From contig OY986439.1 in NCBI GenBank assembly GCA_963920525.1, forward strand, positions 210,458,906 to 210,522,905: a stretch of 64,000 nt of DNA, in the 5' to 3' direction. The position numbers and the translations under genes are program-made. Source of the stretch: Dichetophora obliterata. Its lineage: Eukaryota > Arthropoda > Insecta > Diptera > Sciomyzidae. Within the stretch, counting starts at the first letter, position 1, and each line of letters begins with the position of its first letter. The notes below the pieces were generated by a model that was given only the letters and a program-made list of their open reading frames with translations, did no database searches and was not told the DNA's origin. Positions 33,011 to 43,208 of this stretch are shown here, in pieces.

Positions 33011-33866
33011 CAAAAAGTACTGCTTTTTAATCGCAAAATTTGTTTAACACGTTAACTGCCATGAGGCATTAAATTATAAATTCCTTAAAAAAGGCAAACT
33101 TCCTTCATATTAAAAAAATGTTTATTTTCGAAGCACGAAAAGTCATAATATTATATGAATTTGCCAAATTTGTTTTACTTCTATAAGGATGCTGTAAATC
33201 CTTCTTTATTTTAAATCTCCTTTAAATTTAATTTATTTTCATATATTTTCATATATTTTTAAATAAAATTAATTGTTGAATGTCCACTTAGGCTCTGAGG
33301 CACAGCGTATGTGTATTTGATAACACATTATAGTTCATGGTTTAAAATTAGTACCTCGTAATGCAAATCTGTAAACGTAGTTCAATTCCGCATGGCCTGG
33401 CATACCTAAACCTATCTATAGCGCATCATTTTTATACCCCCACGATTAAAAAAAACCCCTTTTACTGAGGTATATTAATTTCGTCACTCCGATATATTAA
33501 TTAAATCAAAAAGTACTACTTTTTAATCGCAAAATTTGTTTAACACGTTAACTGCCATGAGGCACATACGATCATTAAACTATAAATTCCTTAAAAAAGG
33601 CAAACTTCCTTCATATTAAAAAAATGTTTATTTTCGAAGCACGAAAAGTCATAATATTATATGAATTTGCCAAATTTGTTTTACTTTTATAAGGATGCTG
33701 TAAATCTTTCTTTATTTTAAATCTCCTTTAAATTTAATTTATTTTCATATATTTTTAAATAAAATTAATTGTTAAATTCTAAACCTATCTTTAGCGCATC
33801 ATTTTTATACCCCCACGATTAAAAAAAAAACCCCTTTTACTGAGGTATATTAATTTCGTCACTCCG
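33011..33866. repeat. Tandem duplication, units of 495 and 361 bp
   Basis: Unit 1 (33011-33505) and unit 2 (33506-33866) share CAAAAAGTACT(G/A)CTTTTT, GTTAACTGCCATGAGGCA, CGAAGCACGAAAAGTCATAA, and end in TACCCCCACGATTAAAAAAA with GTCACTCCGA. Unit 1 has about 130 extra bases (TCCACTTAGGCTCTGAGGCA region). Confidence 0.85.
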
Positions 33867-34227
33867 AATATAACGCCCATAAGGAATCGTGGTAGGTATA
33901 GGTATAGAAAAGTATATATATTCAAGAGAATGTGTCCTAGTTCAATATTGCCAGACGAAATGGTTATTTACTATGATCAAAACAAAATTGCACAAATATA
34001 CAAACAAGGCACAGCACATGTACCTCACGGCGTATACATTAGGCCGTAAGGTACATATGTTGTGCCTCAATAAAATATTTCAAAATTTCACAGAAATATA
34101 GGAACAAAACATTTTCTGATATTTTGTTCGAATTTTCTGATACCAAAATACACTAGATCTGTAAAAAAAATGGCCCGGAGGACCCGATATTTTTTTTTGT
34201 ATGGTGGCAGTTAAAGTGCTAATTTAG

Positions 34228-34605
34228 CAGGGTCTCAAACCAACGTTCCTGAAAGGAACTTACTTGCATTCGTAATGATGCAAAATAAACGAAACTATGT
34301 TAACAACTGAGTTGGACGAGTGGATAAGGTATTGGACCAGCACATCAGGGGGCGTGTGTTCAAATCAAGAACTGGCCAGAACATTTTTTTATTTTACTTT
34401 AATATAACTGGGTCTCGAACCCGTTTCTGCTCGCTTGCTTACTTACTGCAAGCTTACTTGCGTTCGTTATGATGCAAAATAAGCATCTTAACTTTCTTAA
34501 CAACTGAGCACAACAGAGGACGCTCTGGTTGGACCAGCACAACAGAGGACGTGTGCTCAAATCATAAACTGGTCAGAAAAGTTTTTTATTTTAAGTTGAT
34601 ACTTA
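34228..34605 (+). repeat. Two tandem tRNA-like (SINE) units
   Basis: Two copies of about 190 bp (34228-34409, 34410-34605) share GGGTCTC(A/G)AACC, CTTACTTGC(A/G)TTCGT, ATGATGCAAAATAA and AACAACTGAG. Each has a B-box-like GTGT(T/G)CTCAAATC or GTGTTCAAATC and a GGACCAGCACA arm. This suggests a tRNA-derived SINE dimer, non-functional as tRNA. Confidence 0.55.
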
Positions 34606-34759
34606 TATTGCCTTTTTAAAACTTTTTTGCGGATTAAAAACTAATATTTTTTGGATTGAACAATTTTAAACCTTTCCTTGGAGTAAAAAGTAATCTTTTT
34701 TTGGAGTTGTCTTATATGTAATCCAAAAAAGTTTAAAATTTAGTCCAAAATTTTTAACC

Positions 34760-35085
34760 TTGTAGGTAGGCATAAACTTAGATTGGGGGTCCTGGCTAAT
34801 GACTTCTGTAGGAGTTGCAGGAATAAAGAAGAGAATGAGGTGGTATGTATTTCCTCTGTTCTTGCCCCGCTCCGTCCCGCAGAAGACATAAGCATTTAGG
34901 TAGCCTCTTTTTTGATGATCCAATGATCTTGAGAAGGTAGACGTTAAGCGTCTATTGCTACATATATATTATTAGCACTGGTTAATTCCACGACTGTGCC
35001 TAGGAGAGTAGGAGTAGATCCTCTGTGGCATCGCATATGGTCTATGTGGTCGGTTTTGGGGCTACTCTAACCTAACCTTGTATAA
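34760..35085 (+). pseudogene. LOA-like LINE relic, segment 4 (C-terminal zinc region and 3' end)
   Basis: Resumes after the TIR element with RHKLRLGVLANDFCRSCRNK, the usual Cys-rich block after the RNase H of such LINEs, then stops. It ends near CTAACCTAACC (about 35070-35080), a common 3' end. Confidence 0.65.
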
Positions 35086-35463
35086 CTCCTCGTAAATATT
35101 TTTTAAATTTTAAAAAAAGACTTTTTAACAGCAGATTTAGAATGGTTTAAACTAAAATCACTACATTTTAGGTGTTTAAGCATACATTAAAGCTGAAATA
35201 TAACAACTTCTATGTTATTGCCTATTTTTGTGAATCATCAACACAGGTTTTCTTATCCAACACAGATAACAATTAAATTAAAGAAAGTTTATAAGCCAAA
35301 TCTGCATGGTAGTTATTTTAAATGAAAAAAAAAATAAAATAATAATTACAACATTACAACTTTTAGACAATTATAACCAAAAACAAGCATTCAGCAGTAA
35401 CTGGCAAATTTATTGACCGTAAATAACCGTAAGGAATTAAACGGTATTTGCTCTACAACTTAC
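35086..35463 (-). other. Nup88 intron, unoccupied
   Basis: A/T-rich intron between the LINE end and the Nup88 exon at 35464. Nothing recognised. Confidence 0.4.
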
Positions 35464-35589
35464 CGTATTGTATTGTCCGACAACAAGACCAGCAAATGTG
35501 AATCCGTTGGTGAGCACGGATGCCAACGTATCTGACGCAACTCCAGGTGCGGATTATTGCTGAAGAAATGAGCATCCAAATTGCTGCAA
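35464..35589 (-). CDS. Nup88: Nup88 exon upstream of the 12.9-kb intron
   Basis: Acceptor CTTTGCAG (35590-35597) then [36 protein letters not shown] and SDNTIR, ending ATACG|GTAAGT. The RWHP..PxDSHLxVL.SDN block is diagnostic of Nup88. A second in-frame-neutral AG at 35584-35585 could move the start by 6 bases. No further 5' exon found. Confidence 0.93.
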
Positions 35590-37379
35590 CTGCAAAGAAA
35601 GAAAAAGAAAAACATAAACAAAGTTAAAGAAGGTTACTTGGGTTGGGTTGGCAACAACAAAAATACGGAGAGGGGGTGGGGGATGGGTGTGTGGTGGTTA
35701 CAATTTATTTCATTAGTCGTTGCAATTCGGGAGACAACAACGCCAACTATTTGCGGCAAGCTTAGCAGGTGAGCATAAATTGCAACGGGAAATCCGTTGA
35801 GCGGCCATATTTAAAACAAGTTTATAAAGCAGTGAGCAAACAAAAAAAAAAAGAAACAAATACAAAAAACAAGGACTCTGAAAAAGCCAAAAAAATAATG
35901 TTTAAAATGTTAATAATTTTTCACACGCTTATCTTTTAGCAAACAAGCTCGGCAGCAACAAAAACAATTGTCGTCGCGCCGCATGCAAGCAACAGAATTT
36001 CGAAATAAATAAACCGCGCCGGGATAAACATAATTTTTAATGAGCACCACACGAACAGCCAAGAAATGCGGCTAAATGAGTTAATTTGGAGAAAACGCGC
36101 GGAAGGGGCGACATTTTTGAAAATGTGTTTGTGTTTTTTTCCCCCTTCTTTTTTTGTTAACAAACACTTGGCAACATAAAATTAAAAACACTCATGTGTA
36201 ATTTTTATGCAGGCAGAGATAAGTTCGTGATTTAGACGTCTAAATAATAACGTTATATTTTATGCACCATATCAGTGCGCTGCGCAGCGCTGAGCTGCCT
36301 GCGCGTGAGTGGAAAGAATAAGTTTTTCAATTATATTTTGTTTTTGAAAATATTTATACATATTTTTTATTATTACGTTTAAGGATTTGTGTCAGGAATT
36401 TATTAGGCAGTCAGAGACGGTGTTGCAAGATATACACTCGTATATAGTGTAAAGGCGAAGAGATAAGTTATTGTAGATTAGATAAATTTAGCGCATGTAA
36501 CTCAAGATATACGACAATAACTGACATGTCGAAAGGAGAGTGTTAACATGGAGAGAAAAGAAAATTAAGCATTCTGTTTGAAACAAGAAAAGATACTATT
36601 GCTTCTCACTCATGCACAAAATTCTCAGCCCAGGTAATAAAAAGTTCAACAACCAAAATAATTACAGACTTTGATCAACAGATTCTGGTAGGTGAGATAA
36701 AAAAAATGATACCTGTTTCAGCGTTTCACAAGTTTACGTTTGTGTAAGTTCTAATATGTATAGGCTTTAAGTTTACTTTAAATTTAGCTATTTACTAACA
36801 TAAAAAGTAATACAAAACTATTAAATAAATGCCTTTGACAATGTTGTTGTGTTCATAAGCTTTTAAAGAAATTTTTAAAAATCGAAAAACTTGGCATAAG
36901 ACATAGTGAATGTTGTAGACCTGGTAGAATAAAAGATAACTGCATACTCGGTTTTTTTAGTATACCCTCAAAATCGGGATTTGTGGTAAAAACCGATTTT
37001 AGGTAGGTGCATGTATAGTTTGTTATGTAACTGCGTTATTTCTAGCTAATTTTTAAAACTGCCAACGTTGATGAAAAAAAGAAAAATAAACCTTTAAAAC
37101 AATATACAGACCGTTCTCTTACCAAACGAATTGACAAAGTTACAGGTAGAATCCTTTGAAAATTTCTCGTTTTTTTTTAATTTTTCAACTTAAACGATGT
37201 TTTGTTGACAACTTTTTTTTGTGGCAAAAATAATTTTGGCAGTATTCTAAAAACCTGTTCAATTTTGCGTTCAATAAGCTATCATTTACTTCAATCGGCT
37301 GAAATACAAATGCACAATCGAATTTTCAACCGAGAGATAAACAGGAGAAAACACGCAACCGCGTGTGTTGAATTTGATT
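35590..37379. other. Non-coding flank upstream of the Nup88 exon
   Basis: Probably another Nup88 intron, containing GC-richer stretches (about 35630-36170, 36270-36320) but no exon that I can support. No GT/AG-bounded frame resembling the missing Nup88 N-terminus was found by eye. Confidence 0.4.
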
Positions 37380-38690
37380 TGAGGTCGTTTCGCAGAATTT
37401 AAAAATTTTGAAAAAAATATTGAAAAAAATTTTGAAAAAAATATTTGAAAAAAATTTTGAAAAAAAAACTTTTAACTCAAAATCTTGAAAAACATATGCA
37501 TAGAATGTATTCCTTAATTCGCGCGACTAATTTTTACACTAAATTTAAAATTTTACACTATTTCGAGAAGTGTTATATATTGAAAAAATATATAAAAATT
37601 CGAAAAAATTAAATTCCAAAAAAAAATTTCAAAATTTTGAATAAGTGTCAAATTTCGAAAAGTGTAAAATATTGCACAAAATTGTCAAATTTAAAAAAAA
37701 AAAATGTGAAATTTTGAAATAGTGTTTGAAAAAGTGTCAAAATTTTAAAAAGTGTCAAATTTCGAATAAGTCTGAACAAATTGAACAAATAAAAGAATGA
37801 TTTTACATTAAGGTCCACACTCATATATTTTTTTTAAGTTTTTATTATATGTATTTGTGCCTTCTAAACTCAAATATGCAAAAAAATCACGCTTGAAAGT
37901 AGTTTAGGAGATAGAATTCGTGCAAAATTATCATACTTTTGCCAAAATTTGACATTGTTGTTTTCGAAATTTGACACTTTATCCGTTTTTTTCTCGAAAT
38001 TTTTCACTTTATTCGATATAAGATTTTTTAAAATTTAAAGATTTTTTCAAAATTTTTTTCAGGCTTGGGTCCTTTTCGTAGTATTTCAAAATCTTGAAAT
38101 CAAAATCTTGAAAAAAAATCTTTAAAACAAAATCTTGAAAAAAAATTTTGAAATGAAAATCTTGAAAAAAAAAAATTAAAACTCAAAATCTTGAAAAACC
38201 TTTGCATAGAATGTATTCTTTAATTCGCGCGCGCGAAGGTTTTTCACGATTTCTTAATTGAAAATTTGACACTATTTTGATAAGTATCCAATTTCGAAAG
38301 ACGTATCAAATTTTTCGAATAATGTCTAATTTCGAAAATAATCAAAATAATGAATAATTGTCAAGTCACAGAAATTGTCAAATTTTGAAATAAATGTCAA
38401 ATTGTGCAATTATTTCAAAAAAATTCAAATTTTAAAGTGTCAAATATCGAAAAAAGTGTAAAATTTGGAATAAGTGCCAAAATTCGGAAAAAAATTGTCA
38501 AATTTTGAGTACGTGTCTCATTTCGAAATGTACAAGTTTTGCAAAAATGTCGTATTTAATTTTGAATAAGTGCCAAATTTCGAATAGTGACAAATTTTGC
38601 AAAAATGTCAAATTTTAGAAAATATGTGTTTATAAATTGACAAAAAAACACTACGTCCTCGTCGTTTGTCTGGATGATGGGACCATAAAT
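37380..38690. repeat. Degenerate A/T satellite-like block
   Basis: Long stretch built from reiterated, diverged GTCAAATTTCGAAAA, AATCTTGAAAAAAAA and TTTTGAAATAGTGTC motifs, partly inverted relative to the next block. No coding content. Confidence 0.7.
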
Positions 38691-38696
38691 ATTTAA

Positions 38697-39640
38697 AGAA
38701 TTTATAATTTTGCCAAAGTTTGACATTTTTGTTTCCGAAATTAGTCACTTTCCGTTTTTTTTTCGAAATTATACATTTTATTCGAAAGAACATTTCTTAA
38801 AATTTCAAGATCTTTTCAAGATTTATGCATATTTTGTGTTTTCTAAATTATTTTTTTCAGATTTTCGTTCCAAGATTTTTTTTTCCAAAATTTCGTTTTT
38901 AAGATTTTTTTTTAAGTTTATTTTTTTCAAGATTTTTGTTGTTTCAAGATTATGACCTTCAAGCATTCGGACCGATCCCATTTAAAAATTTATAATTTTG
39001 CCAAAATTTTACATTTTTGTTTTCGAAATTAAACACTTTCCGTTTTTTTCTCGAAATTATACATTTTATTCGAAAGAACAAAATTTCTTAAAATTACAAG
39101 ATTTATGCATATTTTGTGTTTTTTTTTTCAAGATTTCGTTTTCAAGATTTTTTTTTCATGTTTACTTTTTCAAGATTTTGGTTGTTTCAAGATTTTGACC
39201 TTCAAGCATTCGGACCGCTACCATTTAAAAAATTTTTAATTTTGCCAAAATTTGACATTTTTGATTTCGAAATTCACACTTTTCCGTTTTTTCTCTAAGT
39301 TATACATTTTATTCGAAAGAACAACATTTCTTAAAATTTCAAGATTTTTTTCAAGATTTATGCATATTTAGTGTTTTCTAAGTTCTTTTTTTTTAAGATT
39401 TCGATTTCAAGATTTATTTTTTCCAGATTATTTTTTTCCAATATATTAGTTGTTTCAAGATTTTGATCTTCAAGCATTCGGACCGCTCCCTTTTTTTTAA
39501 ATATATGCATATTTTTTGTTTTCTAGATTTTTTGCTTCAGATTTTTGCTTCAAGATTTTTGCTTCAAGATTATATTTTTTCAAGATTTTTTTTAATTTTT
39601 TTTTCAAGATTATTTTTTTTCAAAATCGCTTTTCATTGTT
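38697..39640. repeat. Tandem units of about 240-270 bp, 3.5 copies
   Basis: Each unit runs from TTTATAATTTTGCCAAA, through TTTTCGAAATTA and ACATTTTATTCGAAAGAACA, to a run of TTTCAAGATT and CTTCAAGCATTCGGACCG. The last motif ends near 38970, 39212 and 39480 (periods about 242 and 268). The fourth unit is truncated. Confidence 0.8.
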
Positions 39641-40299
39641 GTCAATCAGGGTTTGTAAATCGGAAGAATAAGTAGTGGTTCGAGTGAAAATTATTTTACG
39701 TGGTTGCTTAGTGAAAATTTAATATAAAAACCATGTGCAAAAATCTAACTAGGTTTTGCTATATATGTGGTTTATTTATTGATAAGCAGCATCGGCTGAA
39801 ACGTATTAATGGAGGTATATAATAAATCGTTTAGCCGTTCATATACCGCTAGTAATTGGTTTGAACCTGAATATATATAGTAAGTCTCCAGTGTTTATTA
39901 TTAAAGCGTTGGAAAAAAGTCCGCTCGAACAAACACATATGCCTGGCCAGACCCTTATACAATTTGTATGAAATAAATTATTGTTATACACATTTTGGGT
40001 TATTTTTCTGCAAATACAATGCAGATTGTTGTTTTCAGGTATTTTTTTTATATTTTGGGGTGTTTTTTTGTGAATTCAATGCAATGTTTGCTTCCAGGTA
40101 GTTTTTGTGTTAATTTTTCTCTCATTTGTTTCTTTCGTTTGTGATTTTGGTTTTGAGTTCAGTTAGTTTATTATTGAATGCTGAACATACAACATCGACT
40201 GTCCGAAATATAAATTTTTTGTGCGGAAACTAAACTGAAATTATTACTATTGTTATGACAGAGGATTAAGAATTTGTGTACAATACGCACTTCACACAG

Positions 40300-40575
40300 A
40301 AGCAGACGAAGTACTAGATTTGTTTGAAGACCAAAGCGGTGAAAACACAGATTTTGTGCCCGAAGATGACGCCTCGGACATTGAATATGAATTGGAAATT
40401 GAAGCAAATGAAATGTTCGACAGCGCTGAAGAATCCGAAGAAGAAAGTGAGAATGCACCAACTCAAGTTGCAGACGGTTTTTTGCTTGGAAAAGATGGTA
40501 CCAAGTGGAGTACAGCTGAACCCGCTACAGTGAGATTCCGCCAGCACAACATCATGCGTTTCAGAGGTGAACTTT
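40300..40575 (+). pseudogene. piggyBac-type transposase, N-terminal fragment
   Basis: An acidic N-terminal region (DFVPEDDASDIEYELEIEAN, then SAEESEEESEN) runs into DGTKWSTAEPATVRFRQHNI. This is typical of the piggyBac N-terminus just before the catalytic domain. It breaks off near 40565 at an inversion junction. Confidence 0.65.
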
Positions 40576-40751
40576 GTGCGCCCACGGTATGGAAATAGCT
40601 GCTCATCGATGGTTACACTTTCGTATGGTTCAAAATTACTGACAAGATTGTTATTCAAGAAGTTCCATATGTCGCGAATGGGAGCAGCTTTGTCGGTTTG
40701 TTGACGAAATGCGCGCGTACGACTATCGTCAAATCGAATACAGCGCATCAA
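40566..40751 (-). pseudogene. piggyBac-type transposase, central fragment, inverted
   Basis: On the opposite strand: MMRCIRFDDSRTRAFR then QTDKAAPIRDIWNFLNNNLV and ESVTIDEQLFPYRGRTKFT. This is the piggyBac DDE-domain segment with a catalytic-type Asp (TIDEQL). It faces the N-terminal piece, so the gene has been broken by an inversion plus deletion. Confidence 0.7.
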
Positions 40752-40940
40752 AGCAACAAATCGTGTCTATGAATACTTTTTTTTACATTAAGGTAGCTGC
40801 ATATATCAACAAATCAAAAAAAGTCTAAAGACAAAAATAATAAACGAGCATACTAAGAAATTCAAAGTTACCGTACCCTTTTTGCCATACAAATGCATAA
40901 AAACGTATAGGGGTCTAACCAGGCATATGTGTTTGTTCGA

Positions 40941-41286
40941 AGGTTTCAGAATATGTGTTTGACGGGGAGTTCAATTTCGCACATAAGCTTTAATGTTAAA
41001 TTTTCACACTGAGTATTAATTTGGCTAAATCGTATGAAAACTATACAAAATGACTTTATCAAAACTGAACTTATCTGACCGATGGTAAACTTTGCAGGTC
41101 TCAAGCCACAGTGATAAGTTGAATATCCCACTTTCAAGTGGGATATAGAAATGACTTCAATGTCGCAGGCAGCAAAATCAGTGTTTAGCTGTGTAAAAAT
41201 TTAAAATTCTTGAGGTAAGAAAATTAGGAGTATTTTACATTTTCTTGAAAATGTTGATTCATCTGCTTCAACGAAGCTTTCACATA
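40941..41286. other. Non-coding spacer
   Basis: Between the piggyBac relic and mariner copy 2; nothing recognised. Confidence 0.4.
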
Positions 41287-42524
41287 TTGGGGGTTGGAAT
41301 TAGTTTTAAAGGTTTTCTAAGAGATGGCGTAACTATCAATAGATCGCATCGGGCACACCTGTGACTATATTCATTTCAAAGCACATTGTCTAAGTTTCAT
41401 TTTTCAGTATGTGTCATTCCACTGAAGTGTAAACAACATATATTTTTTTCTCTGTGAACATGTCGACTTTAGTTCCAACCAAACGCAATTTGCGGGAAGG
41501 TTTACTTTTGTGCTTCCATTTGAAGAAAAAAGCGGTTAAAGCACAACGCACGCTTACTGAGGCTTACGGGGACTATGCTCCATCGATTTCTACTTGTGAG
41601 TACTGGTTCCGTCGGTTTAAAAGTGGTGATTTTGATACGGAAGACAAAGAGCGTCCGGGCCAGCCGAAAAAGTTTGAAGATGAGGAATTGGAGGCTTTGG
41701 AGTCGACTTATCAACGATCGGCAAACGCTTAAAGGCCATGGGAATGATTCAAAAGCAAGGAAATTGGGTGCCGTACCAGTTGAAGCCGAGAGACGTTGAA
41801 CGGCGATTTTGCATGTGCGAACAACTGCTTCAACGGCATAAAAGGAAGAGTTTTTTGCATCGTATTGTCACTGGCGATGAAAAGTGGATCCATTACGATA
41901 ATCCTAAGCGAAAAAAATCGTGGGGACCACCCGGCCATGCATCAACATCGAGGGCCAAGCCGAATATTCATGGCGCCAAGCTTATGCTGTGTATTTGGTG
42001 GGATGAGAAGGGTGTCGTGTACTATGAGCTGCTAAAATCTAACGAAACCATCACTGGGGAACGCTACCAACAACAATTGATGCAATTGAGCCGAGCATTA
42101 AAGGTTAAACGGCCGGAATATGCCAAAAGACACGACAAAGTGGTTTTTCAACATGACAACGCACGGCCACATGTTGCAAGAACCGTCAAGGAAACGTTGG
42201 AGGCGCTGAATTGGGATGTGCTACCCCACCCGCCTTATAGCCCAGACATAGCCCCTTCCGAATACCACCTATTCAGATCGATGACGCATGGCTTGGCTGA
42301 GCAGCGCTTCACTTCTTACGAGGATACCAAAAAATGGGTCGATTCGTGGATTGCCTCAAAAGACGAATCGTTCTTCCGGCGCGGAATCCATATGCTGCCA
42401 GAAAGATGGGAAAATGTTGTAGCTAACGATGGACAATACTTTGAATAATATACATTGTACCGTTGTTTCTAAATAAATGCTCAAAAACCGAAAAAAAACC
42501 TTTAAAATTAATTCCAACCCCCAA
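41287..42524 (+). mobile_element. Mariner, mauritiana subfamily, copy 2 (1238 bp, internal deletion)
   Basis: Same inverted ends as copy 1 (TTGGGGGTTGGAATTA and complement), TA on both sides (41285-41286, 42525-42526). It is 47 bp shorter than copy 1, the missing bases lying near 41692-41697. Confidence 0.95.
41460..42448 (+). pseudogene. Mariner transposase with a 47-bp deletion and third catalytic Asp replaced
   Basis: ATG at 41460 gives MSTLVPTKRNLREG as in the family, so this copy keeps the N-terminus that copy 1 lost. About 47 bp that in copy 1 encode LDEDPCQTLQELSES are missing, and the frame is lost until about 41738, where it reopens to the stop. Catalytic motifs: VTGDEKWIHYDNPKRKKSW (normal), FQHDNARPH (normal), and APSEYHLF (GAA at 42260-42262 instead of GAC), so DD34D has become DD34E. 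Inactive by frameshift. Confidence 0.93.
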
Positions 42525-42526
42525 TA

Positions 42527-43182
42527 TATTCATAGAATGACTTTATTTATTATAATATAATGCTCATTCAATGTTTACTTGCCTGTGGTACATCTGTTGA
42601 AAATGAACGCAATTCCTTTTTTGGTTGCATCTTTTTAACTAATCCACTAATTAATTTATGGATATGTATGAATAAATAAAGAAAAAAGCAACCAAACCAA
42701 CGCTGTGCCGAAAGATTGTAACTTGTGCTGGAATCCGTTGACTGACCCACACTCCAAAAAACCAAAAAACTTTATCAAGGCTAGAGAACTAAAATTGTTC
42801 TCTAACGGGTTAAAAAGCAAAGTGTTGCCATTAAAGTCAACGTTAATTCGTAAATTAAAATGGCGAGTTGATATTAAAAAAATGAGCAAAGACACCTGTG
42901 GCAATGGCTAATTGTAAGTTATAGCAGCGTGAATAATGTCAACTTTAAATTATTTGTAGAAAAAGAAAAGAACACAATACAAAAACAATAAATAGAATAA
43001 AATAAAAATAAATTTTGAGTGCATTTTTTTTGTCATTTAGTATCAAATTAAAAACAAAATATCATGAGAAAGGGAGATACATACAAAAGGCTTTAGGTAA
43101 AAATTTAGTGGAAATAAAATAAATTTGGTTCATATAATTTTTAATGTACAGTATGTCGAGAATGAGCTTATTTATTTGCTAA
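42527..43182. other. Non-coding, no feature
   Basis: A/T-rich, no recognised coding sequence or repeat. Confidence 0.4.
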
Positions 43183-43208
43183 CAAAAAAAAAAAAAAAAA
43201 AAAAAAAA
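43183..43208. repeat. Poly(A) run
   Basis: About 25 consecutive A residues, possibly an old retroelement tail. Confidence 0.8.

Larger units (their letters stand above)
32953..34759. mobile_element. 1.8-kb element with 18-bp perfect terminal inverted repeats
   Basis: GGTTAAAAATTTTGGACT at 32953-32970 and its complement at 34742-34759. The LINE reading frame is broken exactly at these points and resumes outside. The interior holds a tandem duplication (33011-33866) and two tRNA-like units (34228-34605), with no transposase. Superfamily unassigned; target duplication unresolved. Confidence 0.65.
20409..35589 (-). other. Nup88: Gene: nucleoporin Nup88 (members only), 5' end not found
   Basis: Nine coding exons on the - strand give 587 residues and the true C-terminus. 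Nup88 is a cytoplasmic-face nuclear pore protein that pairs with Nup214 and CRM1-dependent export; in Drosophila it is members only (mbo). The protein reads as an N-terminal beta-propeller part ([59 protein letters not shown]) followed by a long C-terminal coiled coil (SQAMEVLRSQYIKKHELV onward). Each block aligns in order with human Nup88. Family length is about 700-740, so about 115-150 N-terminal residues lie in exons I cannot find. All eight introns obey GT/AG and the phases agree. Seven introns are short (about 50-90 bp) and one is 12.9 kb of transposons. Confidence 0.93.
39925..40940. mobile_element. piggyBac-like relic with inverted repeats
   Basis: TCGAACAAACACATATGCCT (39925-39944) and its complement (to 40940), continuing with GACCC-TATAC, bracket about 1 kb. 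Inside are two opposite-facing transposase fragments. No TTAA immediately at the ends, so these may be inner repeats of an originally longer element. Confidence 0.65.

Noticed and set aside
35936..36163. Missing Nup88 N-terminal exon
   Set aside because: The - strand frame here does not resemble Nup88 and lacks fitting splice sites.
37380..39640. CRISPR-like array
   Set aside because: Repeats are diverged, of unequal spacing and A/T-rich; the host is a eukaryote.
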